Below, in pieces: positions 39,557-54,500 of a stretch of 64,000 nucleotides of DNA (its first letter is position 1; every line of letters starts with the position of its first letter). This DNA is from Rhynchopus sp. YZ270_cl-10. Lineage: Eukaryota; Euglenozoa; Diplonemea; Diplonemida; Diplonemidae. The position numbers and the translations under genes are program-made. The notes under the pieces are model-generated. The model ran no database searches, had not been told where the DNA came from, and saw only the letters and a program-made list of their open reading frames with translations. The DNA is taken from the NCBI GenBank assembly GCA_964035575.1, contig OZ037928.1, positions 930,001-994,000 of the forward strand, in the 5' to 3' direction.

Positions 39557-42500
39557 AGCGTCCCTTTTACACGCAACAAAGCGATGCGTTCAAAAGCGTC
39601 CCTTTTACACGCAACAAAGCGATGCGTTCAAAAGCGTCCCTTTTACACACAACAAAGCGATGCGTTCAAAAGCGTCCCTTTTACACGCAACAAAGCGATG
39701 CGTTCAAAAGCGTCCCTTCTACACGCAACAAAGCGATGCGTTCAAAAGCGTCCCTTTTACACGCAACAAAGCGATGCGTTCAAAAGCGTCCTTTTACACG
39801 CAACAAAGCGATGCGTTCAAAAGCGTCCTTTTACACGCAACAAAGCGATGCGTTCAAAAGCGTCCCTTTTACACGCAACAAAGCGATGCGTTCAAAAGCG
39901 TCCCTTTTACACGCAACAAAGCGATGCGTTCAAAAGCGTCCTTTTACACGCAACAAAGCGATGCGTTCAAAAGCGTCCTTTTACACGCAACAAAGCGATG
40001 CGTTCAAAAGCGTCCTTTTAGACGCAACAAAGCGATGCGTTCAAAAGCGTCCTTTTACACGCAACAAAGCGATGCGTTCAAAAGCGTCCTTTTAGACGCA
40101 ACAAAGCGATGCGTTCAAAAGCGTCCTTTTACACGCAACAAAGCGATGCGTTCAAAAGCGTCCTTTTACACGCAACAAAGCGATGCGTTCAAAAGCGTCC
40201 TTTTAGACGCAACAAAGCGATGCGTTCAAAAGCGTCCTTTTACACGCAACAAAGCGATGCGTTCAAAAGCGTCCTTTTACACGCAACAAAGCGATGCGTT
40301 CAAAAGCGTCCCTTTTACACACAACAAAGCGATGCGTTCAAAAGCGTCCCTTTTACACGCAACAAAGCGATGCGTTCAAAAGCGTCCCTTTTACACGCAA
40401 CAAAGCGATGCGTTCAAAAGCGTCCCTTTTACACGCAACAAAGTGATGCGTTCAAAAGCGTCCCTTCTACACGCAACAAAGCGATGCGTTCAAAAGCGTC
40501 CCTTTTAGACGCAACAAAGCGATGCGTTCAAAAGCGTCCTTTTACACACAACAAAGCGATGCGTTCAAAAGCGTCCCTTTTACACGCAACAAAGCGATGC
40601 GTTCTAAAGCGTACCTTTTACACGCAACAAAGCGATGCGTTCAAAAGCGTCCCTTCTACACGCAACAAAGCGATGCGTTCAAAAGCGTCCCTTTTAGACG
40701 CAACAAAGCGATGCGTTCAAAAGCGTCCTTTTACACGCAACAAAGCGATGCGTTCAAAAGCGTCCTTTTACACGCAACAAAGCGATGCGTTCAAAAGCGT
40801 CCTTTTACACGCAACAAAGCGATGCGTTCAAAAGCGTCCTTTTACACGCAACAAAGCGATGCGTTCAAAAGCGTCCTTTTACACGCAACAAAGCGATGCG
40901 TTCAAAAGCGTCCCTTTTACACGCAACAAAGCGATGCGTTCAAAAGCGTCCCTTCTACACGCAACAAAGCGATGCGTTCAAAAGCGTCCCTTTTACACGC
41001 AACAAAGCGATGCGTTCAAAAGCGTCCCTTTACACGCAACAAAGCGATGCGTTCAAAAGCGTCCCTTCTACACGCAACAAAGCGATGCGTTCAAAAGCGT
41101 CCTTTTACACGCAACAAAGCGATGCGTTCAAAAGCGTCCCTTTTACACGCAACAAAGCGATGCGTTCAAAAGCGTCCCTTCTACACGCAACAAAGCGATG
41201 CGTTCAAAAGCGTCCCTTTTACACGCAACAAAGCGATGCGTTCAAAAGCGTCCCTTTTACACGCAACAAAGCGATGCGTTCAAAAGCGTCCCTTCTACAC
41301 GCAACAAAGCGATGCGTTCAAAAGCGTCCCTTTTACACGCAACAAAGCGATGCGTTCAAAAGCGTCCTTTTACACGCAACAAAGCGATGCGTTCAAAAGC
41401 GTCCTTTTACACGCAACAAAGCGATGCGTTCAAAAGCGTCCTTTTACACGCAACAAAGCGATGCGTTCAAAAGCGTCCCTTTTACACGCAACAAAGCGAT
41501 GCGTTCAAAAGCGTCCCTTTTACACGCAACAAAGCGATGCGTTCAAAAGCGTCCTTTTACACGCAACAAAGCGATGCGTTCAAAAGCGTCCTTTTACACG
41601 CAACAAAGCGATGCGTTCAAAAGCGTCCTTTTAGACGCAACAAAGCGATGCGTTCAAAAGCGTCCTTTTACACGCAACAAAGCGATGCGTTCAAAAGCGT
41701 CCTTTTAGACGCAACAAAGCGATGCGTTCAAAAGCGTCCTTTTACACGCAACAAAGCGATGCGTTCAAAAGCGTCCTTTTACACGCAACAAAGCGATGCG
41801 TTCAAAAGCGTCCTTTTAGACGCAACAAAGCGATGCGTTCAAAAGCGTCCTTTTACACGCAACAAAGCGATGCGTTCAAAAGCGTCCTTTTACACGCAAC
41901 AAAGCGATGCGTTCAAAAGCGTCCCTTTTACACACAACAAAGCGATGCGTTCAAAAGCGTCCCTTTTACACGCAACAAAGCGATGCGTTCAAAAGCGTCC
42001 CTTCTACACGCAACAAAGCGATGCGTTCAAAAGCGTCCCTTTTAGACGCAACAAAGCGATGCGTTCAAAAGCGTCCTTTTACACACAACAAAGCGATGCG
42101 TTCAAAAGCGTCCCTTTTACACGCAACAAAGCGATGCGTTCTAAAGCGTACCTTTTACACGCAACAAAGCGATGCGTTCAAAAGCGTCCCTTTTACACGC
42201 AACAAAGCGATGCGTTCAAAAGCGTCCCTTTTAGACGCAACAAAGCGATGCGTTCAAAAGCGTCCTTTTACACGCAACAAAGCGATGCGTTCAAAAGCGT
42301 CCTTTTACACGCAACAAAGCGATGCGTTCAAAAGCGTCCTTTTACACGCAACAAAGCGATGCGTTCAAAAGCGTCCCTTTTACACACAACAAAGCGATGC
42401 GTTCAAAAGCGTCCTTTTACACGCAACAAAGCGATGCGTTCAAAAGCGTCCTTTTACACGCAACAAAGCGATGCGTTCAAAAGCGTCCTTTTACACGCAA

Positions 42501-45500
42501 CAAAGCGATGCGTTCAAAAGCGTCCCTTTTACACGCAACAAAGCGATGCGTTCAAAAGCGTCCCTTCTACACGCAACAAAGCGATGCGTTCAAAAGCGTC
42601 CTTTTACACGCAACAAAGCGATGCGTTCAAAAGCGTCCTTTTACACGCAACAAAGCGATGCGTTCAAAAGCGTCCCTTTTACACGCAACAAAGCGATGCG
42701 TTCAAAAGCGTCCCTTTTACACGCAACAAAGCGATGCGTTCAAAAGCGTCCCTTTTACACGCAACAAAGCGATGCGTTCAAAAGCGTCCCTTTTACACGC
42801 AACAAAGCGATGCGTTCAAAAGCGTCCCTTTTAGACGCAACAAAGCGATGCGTTCAAAAGCGTCCTTTTACACACAACAAAGCGATGCGTTCAAAAGCGT
42901 CCCTTTTACACACAACAAAGCGATGCGTTCAAAAGCGTCCCTTTTACACGCAACAAAGCGATGCGTTCAAAAGCGTCCCTTTTACACGCAACAAAGCGAT
43001 GCGTTCAAAAGCGTCCCTTTTAGACGCAAGAAAGCGATGCGTTCAAAAGCGTCCTTTTACACGCAACAAAGCGATGCGTTCAAAAGCGTCCCTTATACAC
43101 GCAACAAAGCGATGCGTTCAAAAGCGTCCTTTTACACGCAACAAAGCGATGCGTTCAAAAGCGTCCCTTTTACACACAACAAAGCGATGCGTTCAAAAGC
43201 GTCCCTTTTACACACAACAAAGCGATGCGTTCAAAAGCGTCCCTTTTACACGCAACAAAGCGATGCGTTCAAAAGCGTCCCTTTTAGACGCAAGAAAGCG
43301 ATGCGTTCAAAAGCGTCCTTTTACACGCAACAAAGCGATGCGTTCAAAAGCGTCCCTTTTACACGCAACAAAGCGATGCGTTCAAAAGCGTCCCTTTTAC
43401 ACACAACAAAGCGATGCGTTCAAAAGCGTCCCTTATACACGCAACAAAGCGATGCGTTCAAAAGCGTCCCTTATACACGCAACAAAGCGATGCGTTCAAA
43501 AGCGTCCTTTTACACGCAACAAAGCGATGCGTTCAAAAGCGTCCCTTATACACGCAACAAAGCGATGCGTTCAAAAGCGTCCTTTTAGACGCAACAAAGC
43601 GATGCGTTCAAAAGCGTCCTTTTACACGCAACAAAGCGATGCGTTCAAAAGCGTCCCTTTTACACGCAACAAAGCGATGCGTTCAAAAGCGTCCTTTTAC
43701 ACACAACAAAGCGATGCGTTCAAAAGCGTCCCTTATACACGCAACAAAGCGATGCGTTCAAAAGCGTCCTTTTAGACGCAACAAAGCGATGCGTTCAAAA
43801 GCGTCCTTTTACACGCAACAAAGCGATGCGTTCAAAAGCGTCCCTTCTACACGCAACAAAGCGATGCGTTCAAAAGCGTCCTTTTAGACGCAACAAAGCG
43901 ATGCGTTCAAAAGCGTCCTTTTACACGCAACAAAGCGATGCGTTCAAAAGCGTCCTTTTACACACAACAAAGCGATGCGTTCAAAAGCGTCCCTTTTACA
44001 CGCAACAAAGCGATGCGTTCAAAAGCGTCCTTTTACACGCAACAAAGGGATGCGTTCAAAAGCGTCCTTTTACACACAACAAAGCGATGCGTTCAAAAGC
44101 GTCCTTTTAGACGCAACAAAGCGATGCGTTCAAAAGCGTCCTTTTACACGCAACAAAGCGATGCGTTCAAAAGCGTCCTTTTACACACAACAAAGCGATG
44201 CGTTCAAAAGCGTCCTTTTACACACAACAAAGCGATGCGTTCAAAAGCGTCCTTTTAGACGCAACAAAGCGATGCGTTCAAAAGCGTCCTTTTACACGCA
44301 ACAAAGCGATGCGTTCAAAAGCGTCCTTTTACACACAACAAAGCGATGCGTTCAAAAGCGTCCCTTCTACACGCAACAAAGCGATGCGTTCAAAAGCGTA
44401 CCTTTTACACGCAACAAAGCGATGCGTTCTAAAGCGTCCCTTTACACGCAACAAAGCGATGCGTTCAAAAGCGTCCCTTCTACACGCAACAAAGCGATGC
44501 GTTCAAAAGCGTCCCTTTTACACGCAACAAAGCGATGCGTTCAAAAGCGTCCCTTTTACACGCAACAAAGCGATGCGTTCAAAAGCGTCCCTTTTACACG
44601 CAACAAAGCGATGCGTTCAAAAGCGTCCCTTTTACACGCAACAAAGCGATGCGTTCAAAAGCGTCCCTTTTACACGCAACAAAGCGATGCGTTCAAAAGC
44701 GTCCCTTTACACGCAACAAAGCGATGCGTTCAAAAGCGTCCCTTCTACACGCAACAAAGCGATGCGTTCTAAAGCGTCCCTTTTACACGCAACAAAGCGA
44801 TGCGTTCAAAAGCGTCCCTTTTACACGCAACAAAGCGATGCGTTCTAAAGCGTCCCTTTTACACGCAACAAAGCGATGCGTTGAAAAGCGTCCCTTTTAC
44901 ACGCAACAAAGCGATGCGTTCAAAAGCGTCCCTTTTACGCGCAACAAAGCGATGAGTTCAAAAGCGTACCTTTTACACGCAACAAAGCGATGCGTTCAAA
45001 AGCGTCCCTTTTACACGCAACAAAGCGATGCGTTCTAAAGCGTCCCTTTTACACGCAACAAAGGGATGCGTTCAAAAGAGTCCTTTTACACGCAACAAAG
45101 CGATGCGTTCAAAAGCGTCCCTTCTACACGCAACAAAGCGATGCGTTCAAAAGCGTCCCTTTTAGACGCAACAAAGCGATGCGTTCAAAAGCGTCCTTTT
45201 ACACACAACAAAGCGATGCGTTCAAAAGCGTCCCTTTTACACGCAACAAAGCGATGCGTTCTAAAGCGTACCTTTTACACGCAACAAAGCGATGCGTTCA
45301 AAAGCGTCCCTTTTACACGCAACAAAGCGATGCGTTCTAAAGCGTACCTTTTACACGCAACAAAGCGATGCGTTCAAAAGCGTCCCTTTTACACGCAACA
45401 AAGCGATGCGTTCAAAAGCGTCCCTTTTAGACGCAACAAAGCGATGCGTTCAAAAGCGTCCTTTTACACGCAACAAAGCGATGCGTTCAAAAGCGTCCTT

Positions 45501-48500
45501 TTACACGCAACAAAGCGATGCGTTCAAAAGCGTCCTTTTACACGCAACAAAGCGATGCGTTCAAAAGCGTCCTTTTACACGCAACAAAGCGATGCGTTCA
45601 AAAGCGTCCCTTTTACACACAACAAAGCGATGCGTTCAAAAGCGTCCTTTTACACGCAACAAAGCGATGCGTTCAAAAGCGTCCTTTTACACGCAACAAA
45701 GCGATGCGTTCAAAAGCGTCCTTTTACACGCAACAAAGCGATGCGTTCAAAAGCGTCCCTTTTACACGCAACAAAGCGATGCGTTCAAAAGCGTCCCTTC
45801 TACACGCAACAAAGCGATGCGTTCAAAAGCGTCCCTTTTACACGCAACAAAGCGATGCGTTCAAAAGCGTCCCTTTACACGCAACAAAGCGATGCGTTCA
45901 AAAGCGTCCCTTCTACACGCAACAAAGCGATGCGTTCAAAAGCGTCCCTTTTACACGCAACAAAGCGATGCGTTCAAAAGCGTCCCTTTTAGACGCAACA
46001 AAGCGATGCGTTCAAAAGCGTCCTTTTACACGCAACAAAGCGATGCGTTCAAAAGCGTCCTTTTACACGCAACAAAGCGATGCGTTCAAAAGCGTCCTTT
46101 TACACGCAACAAAGCGATGCGTTCAAAAGCGTCCCTTTTACACACAACAAAGCGATGCGTTCAAAAGCGTCCTTTTACACGCAACAAAGCGATGCGTTCA
46201 AAAGCGTCCTTTTACACGCAACAAAGCGATGCGTTCAAAAGCGTCCTTTTACACGCAACAAAGCGATGCGTTCAAAAGCGTCCTTTTACACGCAACAAAG
46301 CGATGCGTTCAAAAGCGTCCTTTTACACGCAACAAAGCGATGCGTTCAAAAGCGTCCCTTTTACACGCAACAAAGCGATGCGTTCAAAAGCGTCCCTTTT
46401 ACACGCAACAAAGCGATGCGTTCAAAAGCGTCCCTTTTACACGCAACAAAGCGATGCGTTCAAAAGCGTCCCTTTTACACGCAACAAAGCGATGCGTTCA
46501 AAAGCGTCCCTTTTAGACGCAACAAAGCGATGCGTTCAAAAGCGTCCTTTTACACACAACAAAGCGATGCGTTCAAAAGCGTCCCTTTTACACACAACAA
46601 AGCGATGCGTTCAAAAGCGTCCCTTTTACACGCAACAAAGCGATGCGTTCAAAAGCGTCCCTTTTAGACGCAACAAAGCGATGCGTTCAAAAGCGTCCTT
46701 TTACACGCAACAAAGCGATGCGTTCAAAAGCGTCCCTTATACACGCAACAAAGCGATGCGTTCAAAAGCGTCCTTTTACACGCAACAAAGCGATGCGTTC
46801 AAAAGCGTCCCTTTTACACACAACAAAGCGATGCGTTCAAAAGCGTCCCTTTTACACACAACAAAGCGATGCGTTCAAAAGCGTCCCTTTTACACGCAAC
46901 AAAGCGATGCGTTCAAAAGCGTCCCTTTTAGACGCAAGAAAGCGATGCGTTCAAAAGCGTCCTTTTACACGCAACAAAGCGATGCGTTCAAAAGCGTCCC
47001 TTTTACACGCAACAAAGCGATGCGTTCAAAAGCGTCCCTTTTACACGCAACAAAGCGATGCGTTCAAAAGCGTCCTTTTAGACGCAACAAAGCGATGCGT
47101 TCAAAAGCGTCCTTTTACACGCAACAAAGCGATGCGTTCAAAAGCGTCCCTTTTACACGCAACAAAGCGATGCGTTCAAAAGCGTCCCTTTTACACACAA
47201 CAAAGCGATGCGTTCAAAAGCGTCCCTTATACACGCAACAAAGCGATGCGTTCAAAAGCGTCCCTTATACACGCAACAAAGCGATGCGTTCAAAAGCGTC
47301 CTTTTACACGCAACAAAGCGATGCGTTCAAAAGCGTCCCTTATACACGCAACAAAGCGATGCGTTCAAAAGCGTCCTTTTAGACGCAACAAAGCGATGCG
47401 TTCAAAAGCGTCCTTTTACACGCAACAAAGCGATGCGTTCAAAAGCGTCCCTTTTACACGCAACAAAGCGATGCGTTCAAAAGCGTCCTTTTACACACAA
47501 CAAAGCGATGCGTTCAAAAGCGTCCCTTATACACGCAACAAAGCGATGCGTTCAAAAGCGTCCTTTTAGACGCAACAAAGCGATGCGTTCAAAAGCGTCC
47601 TTTTACACGCAACAAAGCGATGCGTTCAAAAGCGTCCCTTCTACACGCAACAAAGCGATGCGTTCAAAAGCGTCCTTTTAGACGCAACAAAGCGATGCGT
47701 TCAAAAGCGTCCTTTTACACGCAACAAAGCGATGCGTTCAAAAGCGTCCTTTTACACACAACAAAGCGATGCGTTCAAAAGCGTCCCTTTTACACGCAAC
47801 AAAGCGATGCGTTCAAAAGCGTCCTTTTACACGCAACAAAGGGATGCGTTCAAAAGCGTCCTTTTACACACAACAAAGCGATGCGTTCAAAAGCGTCCTT
47901 TTAGACGCAACAAAGCGATGCGTTCAAAAGCGTCCTTTTACACGCAACAAAGCGATGCGTTCAAAAGCGTCCTTTTACACACAACAAAGCGATGCGTTCA
48001 AAAGCGTCCTTTTACACACAACAAAGCGATGCGTTCAAAAGCGTCCTTTTAGACGCAACAAAGCGATGCGTTCAAAAGCGTCCTTTTACACGCAACAAGG
48101 CGATGCGTTCAAAAGCGTCCTTTTACACACAACAAAGCGATGCGTTCAAAAGCGTCCCTTCTACACGCAACAAAGCGATGCGTTCAAAAGCGTCCCTTTT
48201 ACACGCAACAAAGCGATGCGTTCAAAAGCGTCCCTTTTACACGCAACAAAGCGATGCGTTCAAAAGCGTCCCTTTTACACGCAACAAAGCGATGCGTTCA
48301 AAAGCGTCCCTTTTACACGCAACAAAGCGATGCGTTCAAAAGCGTCCCTTTTACACGCAACAAAGCGATGCGTTCAAAAGCGTCCCTTTACACGCAACAA
48401 AGCGATGCGTTCAAAAGCGTCCCTTCTACACGCAACAAAGCGATGCGTTCTAAAGCGTCCCTTTTACACGCAACAAAGCGATGCGTTCAAAAGCGTCCCT

Positions 48501-51500
48501 TTTACACGCAACAAAGCGATGCGTTCTAAAGCGTCCCTTTTACACGCAACAAAGCGATGCGTTGAAAAGCGTCCCTTTTACACGCAACAAAGCGATGCGT
48601 TCAAAAGCGTCCCTTTTACGCGCAACAAAGCGATGAGTTCAAAAGCGTACCTTTTACACGCAACAAAGCGATGCGTTCAAAAGCGTCCCTTTTACACGCA
48701 ACAAAGCGATGCGTTCTAAAGCGTCCCTTTTACACGCAACAAAGGGATGCGTTCAAAAGAGTCCTTTTACACGCAACAAAGCGATGCGTTCAAAAGCGTC
48801 CTTTTACACGCAACAAAGCGATGCGTTCAAAAGCGTCCCTTCTACACGCAACAAAGCGATGCGTTCAAAAGCGTCCCTTTTAGACGCAACAAAGCGATGC
48901 GTTCAAAAGCGTCCTTTTACACACAACAAAGCGATGCGTTCAAAAGCGTCCCTTTTACACGCAACAAAGCGATGCGTTCTAAAGCGTACCTTTTACACGC
49001 AACAAAGCGATGCGTTCAAAAGCGTCCCTTTTACACGCAACAAAGCGATGCGTTCTAAAGCGTACCTTTTACACGCAACAAAGCGATGCGTTCAAAAGCG
49101 TCCCTTTTACACGCAACAAAGCGATGCGTTCAAAAGCGTCCCTTTTAGACGCAACAAAGCGATGCGTTCAAAAGCGTCCTTTTACACGCAACAAAGCGAT
49201 GCGTTCAAAAGCGTCCTTTTACACGCAACAAAGCGATGCGTTCAAAAGCGTCCTTTTACACGCAACAAAGCGATGCGTTCAAAAGCGTCCTTTTACACGC
49301 AACAAAGCGATGCGTTCAAAAGCGTCCCTTTTACACACAACAAAGCGATGCGTTCAAAAGCGTCCTTTTACACGCAACAAAGCGATGCGTTCAAAAGCGT
49401 CCTTTTACACGCAACAAAGCGATGCGTTCAAAAGCGTCCTTTTACACGCAACAAAGCGATGCGTTCAAAAGCGTCCCTTTTACACGCAACAAAGCGATGC
49501 GTTCAAAAGCGTCCCTTCTACACGCAACAAAGCGATGCGTTCAAAAGCGTCCCTTTTACACGCAACAAAGCGATGCGTTCAAAAGCGTCCCTTTACACGC
49601 AACAAAGCGATGCGTTCAAAAGCGTCCCTTCTACACGCAACAAAGCGATGCGTTCAAAAGCGTCCCTTTTACACGCAACAAAGCGATGCGTTCAAAAGCG
49701 TCCTTTTACACGCAACAAAGCGATGCGTTCAAAAGCGTCCCTTCTACACGCAACAAAGCGATGCGTTCAAAAGCGTCCTTTTACACGCAACAAAGCGATG
49801 CGTTCAAAAGCGTCCTTTTACACGCAACAAAGCGATGCGTTCAAAAGCGTCCCTTTTACACGCAACAAAGCGATGCGTTCAAAAGCGTCCCTTCTACACG
49901 CAACAAAGCGATGCGTTCAAAAGCGTCCCTTTTACACGCAACAAAGCGATGCGTTCAAAAGCGTCCCTTTTACACGCAACAAAGCGATGCGTTCAAAAGC
50001 GTACCTTTTACACGCAACAAAGCGATGCGTTCAAAAGCGTCCCTTTTACACGCAACAAAGCGATGCGTTCAAAAGCGTCCCTTCTACACGCAACAAAGCG
50101 ATGCGTTCAAAAGCGTCCCTTTTACACGCAACAAAGCGATGCGTTCAAAAGCGTCCCTTTTACACGCAACAAAGCGATGCGTTCAAAAGCGTCCTTTTAC
50201 ACGCAACAAAGCGATGCGTTCAAAAGCGTCCCTTTTACACACAACAAAGCGATGCGTTCAAAAGCGTCCCTTTTACACACAACAAAGCGATGCGTTCAAA
50301 AGCGTCCCTTTTACACGCAACAAAGCGATGCGTTCAAAAGCGTCCCTTTTAGACGCAAGAAAGCGATGCGTTCAAAAGCGTCCTTTTACACGCAACAAAG
50401 CGATGCGTTCAAAAGCGTCCCTTTTACACACAACAAAGCGATGCGTTCAAAAGCGTCCCTTATACACGCAACAAAGCGATGCGTTCAAAAGCGTCCCTTA
50501 TACACGCAACAAAGCGATGCGTTCAAAAGCGTCCTTTTACACGCAACAAAGCGATGCGTTCAAAAGCGTCCCTTTTACACGCAACAAAGCGATGCGTTCA
50601 AAAGCGTCCTTTTACACACAACAAAGCGATGCGTTCAAAAGCGTCCCTTATACACGCAACAAAGCGATGCGTTCAAAAGCGTCCTTTTAGACGCAACAAA
50701 GCGATGCGTTCAAAAGCGTCCTTTTACACACAACAAAGCGATGCGTTCAAAAGCGTCCTTTTACACGCAACAAAGCGATGCGTTCAAAAGCGTCCCTTCT
50801 ACACGCAACAAAGCGATGCGTTCAAAAGCGTCCTTTTAGACGCAACAAAGCGATGCGTTCAAAAGCGTCCTTTTACACGCAACAAAGCGATGCGTTCAAA
50901 AGCGTCCTTTTACACACAACAAAGCGATGCGTTCAAAAGCGTCCCTTTTACACGCAACAAAGCGATGCGTTCAAAAGCGTCCTTTTACACGCAACAAAGG
51001 GATGCGTTCAAAAGCGTCCTTTTACACACAACAAAGCGATGCGTTCAAAAGCGTCCCTTTTACACGCAACAAAGCGATGCGTTCAAAAGCGTCCTTTTAC
51101 ACGCAACAAAGGGATGCGTTCAAAAGCGTCCTTTTAGACGCAACAAAGCGATGCGTTCAAAAGCGTCCTTTTACACGCAACAAAGCGATGCGTTCAAAAG
51201 CGTCCTTTTACACATAACAAAGCGATGCGTTCAAAAGCGTCCTTTTACACACAACAAAGCGATGCGTTCAAAAGCGTCCTTTTACACGCAACAAAGCGAT
51301 GCGTTCAAAAGCGTCCTTTTACACGCAACAAAGCGATGCGTTCAAAAGCGTCCTTTTACACACAACAAAGCGATGCGTTCAAAAGCGTCCCTTCTACACG
51401 CAACAAAGCGATGCGTTCAAAAGCGTCCTTTTAGACGCAACAAAGCGATGCGTTCAAAAGCGTCCTTTTACACGCAACAAAGCGATGCGTTCAAAAGCGT

Positions 51501-54500
51501 CCTTTTACACACAACAAAGCGATGCGTTCAAAAGCGTCCCTTCTACACGCAACAAAGCGATGCGTTCAAAAGCGTACCTTTTACACGCAACAAAGCGATG
51601 CGTTCAAAAGCGTCCCTTTACACGCAACAAAGCGATGCGTTCAAAAGCGTCCCTTCTACACGCAACAAAGCGATGCGTTCAAAAGCGTCCCTTTTACACG
51701 CAACAAAGCGATGCGTTCAAAAGCGTCCCTTTTACACGCAACAAAGCGATGCGTTCAAAAGCGTCCCTTTTACACGCAACAAAGCGATGCGTTCAAAAGC
51801 GTCCCTTTTACACGCAACAAAGCGATGCGTTCAAAAGCGTCCCTTTTACACGCAACAAAGCGATGCGTTCAAAAGCGTCCCTTTACACGCAACAAAGCGA
51901 TGCGTTCAAAAGCGTCCCTTCTACACGCAACAAAGCGATGCGTTCTAAAGCGTCCCTTTTACACGCAACAAAGCGATGCGTTCAAAAGCGTCCCTTTTAC
52001 GCGCAACAAAGCGATGAGTTCAAAAGCGTACCTTTTACACGCAACAAAGCGATGCGTTCAAAAGCGTCCCTTTTACACGCAACAAAGCGATGCGTTCAAA
52101 AGCGTCCCTTTTACGCGCAACAAAGCGATGAGTTCAAAAGCGTACCTTTTACACGCAACAAAGCGATGCGTTCAAAAGCGTCCCTTTTACACGCAACAAA
52201 GCGATGCGTTCTAAAGCGTCCCTTTTACACGCAACAAAGGGATGCGTTCAAAAGAGTCCTTTTACACGCAACAAAGCGATGCGTTCAAAAGCGTCCCTTC
52301 TACACGCAACAAAGCGATGCGTTCAAAAGCGTCCTTTTACACACAACAAAGCGATGCGTTCAAAAGCGTCCCTTTTACACGCAACAAAGCGATGCGTTCT
52401 AAAGCGTACCTTTTACACGCAACAAAGCGATGCGTTCAAAAGCGTCCCTTTTACACGCAACAAAGCGATGCGTTCTAAAGCGTACCTTTTACACGCAACA
52501 AAGCGATGCGTTCAAAAGCGTCCCTTTTACACGCAACAAAGCGATGCGTTCAAAAGCGTCCCTTTTAGACGCAACAAAGCGATGCGTTCAAAAGCGTCCT
52601 TTTACACGCAACAAAGCGATGCGTTCAAAAGCGTCCTTTTACACGCAACAAAGCGATGCGTTCAAAAGCGTCCTTTTACACGCAACAAAGCGATGCGTTC
52701 AAAAGCGTCCTTTTACACGCAACAAAGCGATGCGTTCAAAAGCGTCCCTTTTACACACAACAAAGCGATGCGTTCAAAAGCGTCCTTTTACACGCAACAA
52801 AGCGATGCGTTCAAAAGCGTCCTTTTACACGCAACAAAGCGATGCGTTCAAAAGCGTCCTTTTACACGCAACAAAGCGATGCGTTCAAAAGCGTCCCTTC
52901 TACACGCAACAAAGCGATGCGTTCAAAAGCGTCCCTTTTACACGCAACAAAGCGATGCGTTCAAAAGCGTCCCTTTTACACGCAACAAAGCGATGCGTTC
53001 AAAAGCGTCCCTTCTACACGCAACAAAGCGATGCGTTCAAAAGCGTCCCTTTTACACGCAACAAAGCGATGCGTTCAAAAGCGTCCTTTTACACGCAACA
53101 AAGCGATGCGTTCAAAAGCGTCCTTTTACACGCAACAAAGCGATGCGTTCAAAAGCGTCCTTTTACACGCAACAAAGCGATGCGTTCAAAAGCGTCCTTT
53201 TACACGCAACAAAGCGATGCGTTCAAAAGCGTCCCTTTTACACGCAACAAAGCGATGCGTTCAAAAGCGTCCCTTCTACACGCAACAAAGCGATGCGTTC
53301 AAAAGCGTCCCTTTTACACGCAACAAAGCGATGCGTTCAAAAGCGTCCCTTTTACACGCAACAAAGCGATGCGTTCAAAAGCGTACCTTTTACACGCAAC
53401 AAAGCGATGCGTTCAAAAGCGTCCCTTTTACACGCAACAAAGCGATGCGTTCAAAAGCGTCCCTTCTACACGCAACAAAGCGATGCGTTCAAAAGCGTCC
53501 CTTTTACACGCAACAAAGCGATGCGTTCAAAAGCGTCCCTTTTACACGCAACAAAGCGATGCGTTCAAAAGCGTCCCTTCTACACGCAACAAAGGGATGC
53601 GTTCAAAAGAGTCCTTTTACACGCAACAAAGCGATGCGTTCAAAAGCGTCCCTTTTACACGCAACAAAGCGATGCGTTCAAAAGCGTCCCTTCTACACGC
53701 AACAAAGCGATGCGTTCAAAAGCGTCCCTTTTACACGCAACAAAGCGATGCGTTCAAAAGCGTCCCTTTTACACGCAACAAAGCGATGCGTTCAAAAGCG
53801 TCCCTTTTACACGCAACAAAGCGATGCGTTCAAAAGCGTCCCTTTTACACGCAACAAAGCGATGCGTTCAAAAGCGTCCCTTTTACACGCAACAAAGCGA
53901 TGCGTTCAAAAGCGTCCCTTTACACGCAACAAAGCGATGCGTTCAAAAGCGTCCCTTCTACACGCAACAAAGCGATGCGTTCTAAAGCGTCCCTTTTACA
54001 CGCAACAAAGCGATGCGTTCAAAAGCGTCCCTTTTACACGCAACAAAGCGATGCGTTCTAAAGCGTCCCTTTTACACGCAACAAAGCGATGCGTTGAAAA
54101 GCGTCCCTTTTACACGCAACAAAGCGATGCGTTCAAAAGCGTCCCTTCTACACGCAACAAAGCGATGCGTTCAAAAGCGTCCCTTTTACACGCAACAAAG
54201 CGATGCGTTCAAAAGCGTCCCTTTTACACGCAACAAAGCGATGCGTTCAAAAGCGTCCCTTTTACACGCAACAAAGCGATGCGTTCAAAAGCGTCCCTTT
54301 TACACGCAACAAAGCGATGCGTTCAAAAGCGTCCCTTTACACGCAACAAAGCGATGCGTTCAAAAGCGTCCCTTTTACACGCAACAAAGCGATGCGTTCA
54401 AAAGCGTCCCTTTTACACGCAACAAAGCGATGCGTTCAAAAGCGTCCCTTTTACACGCAACAAAGCGATGCGTTCTAAAGCGTCCCTTTTACACGCAACA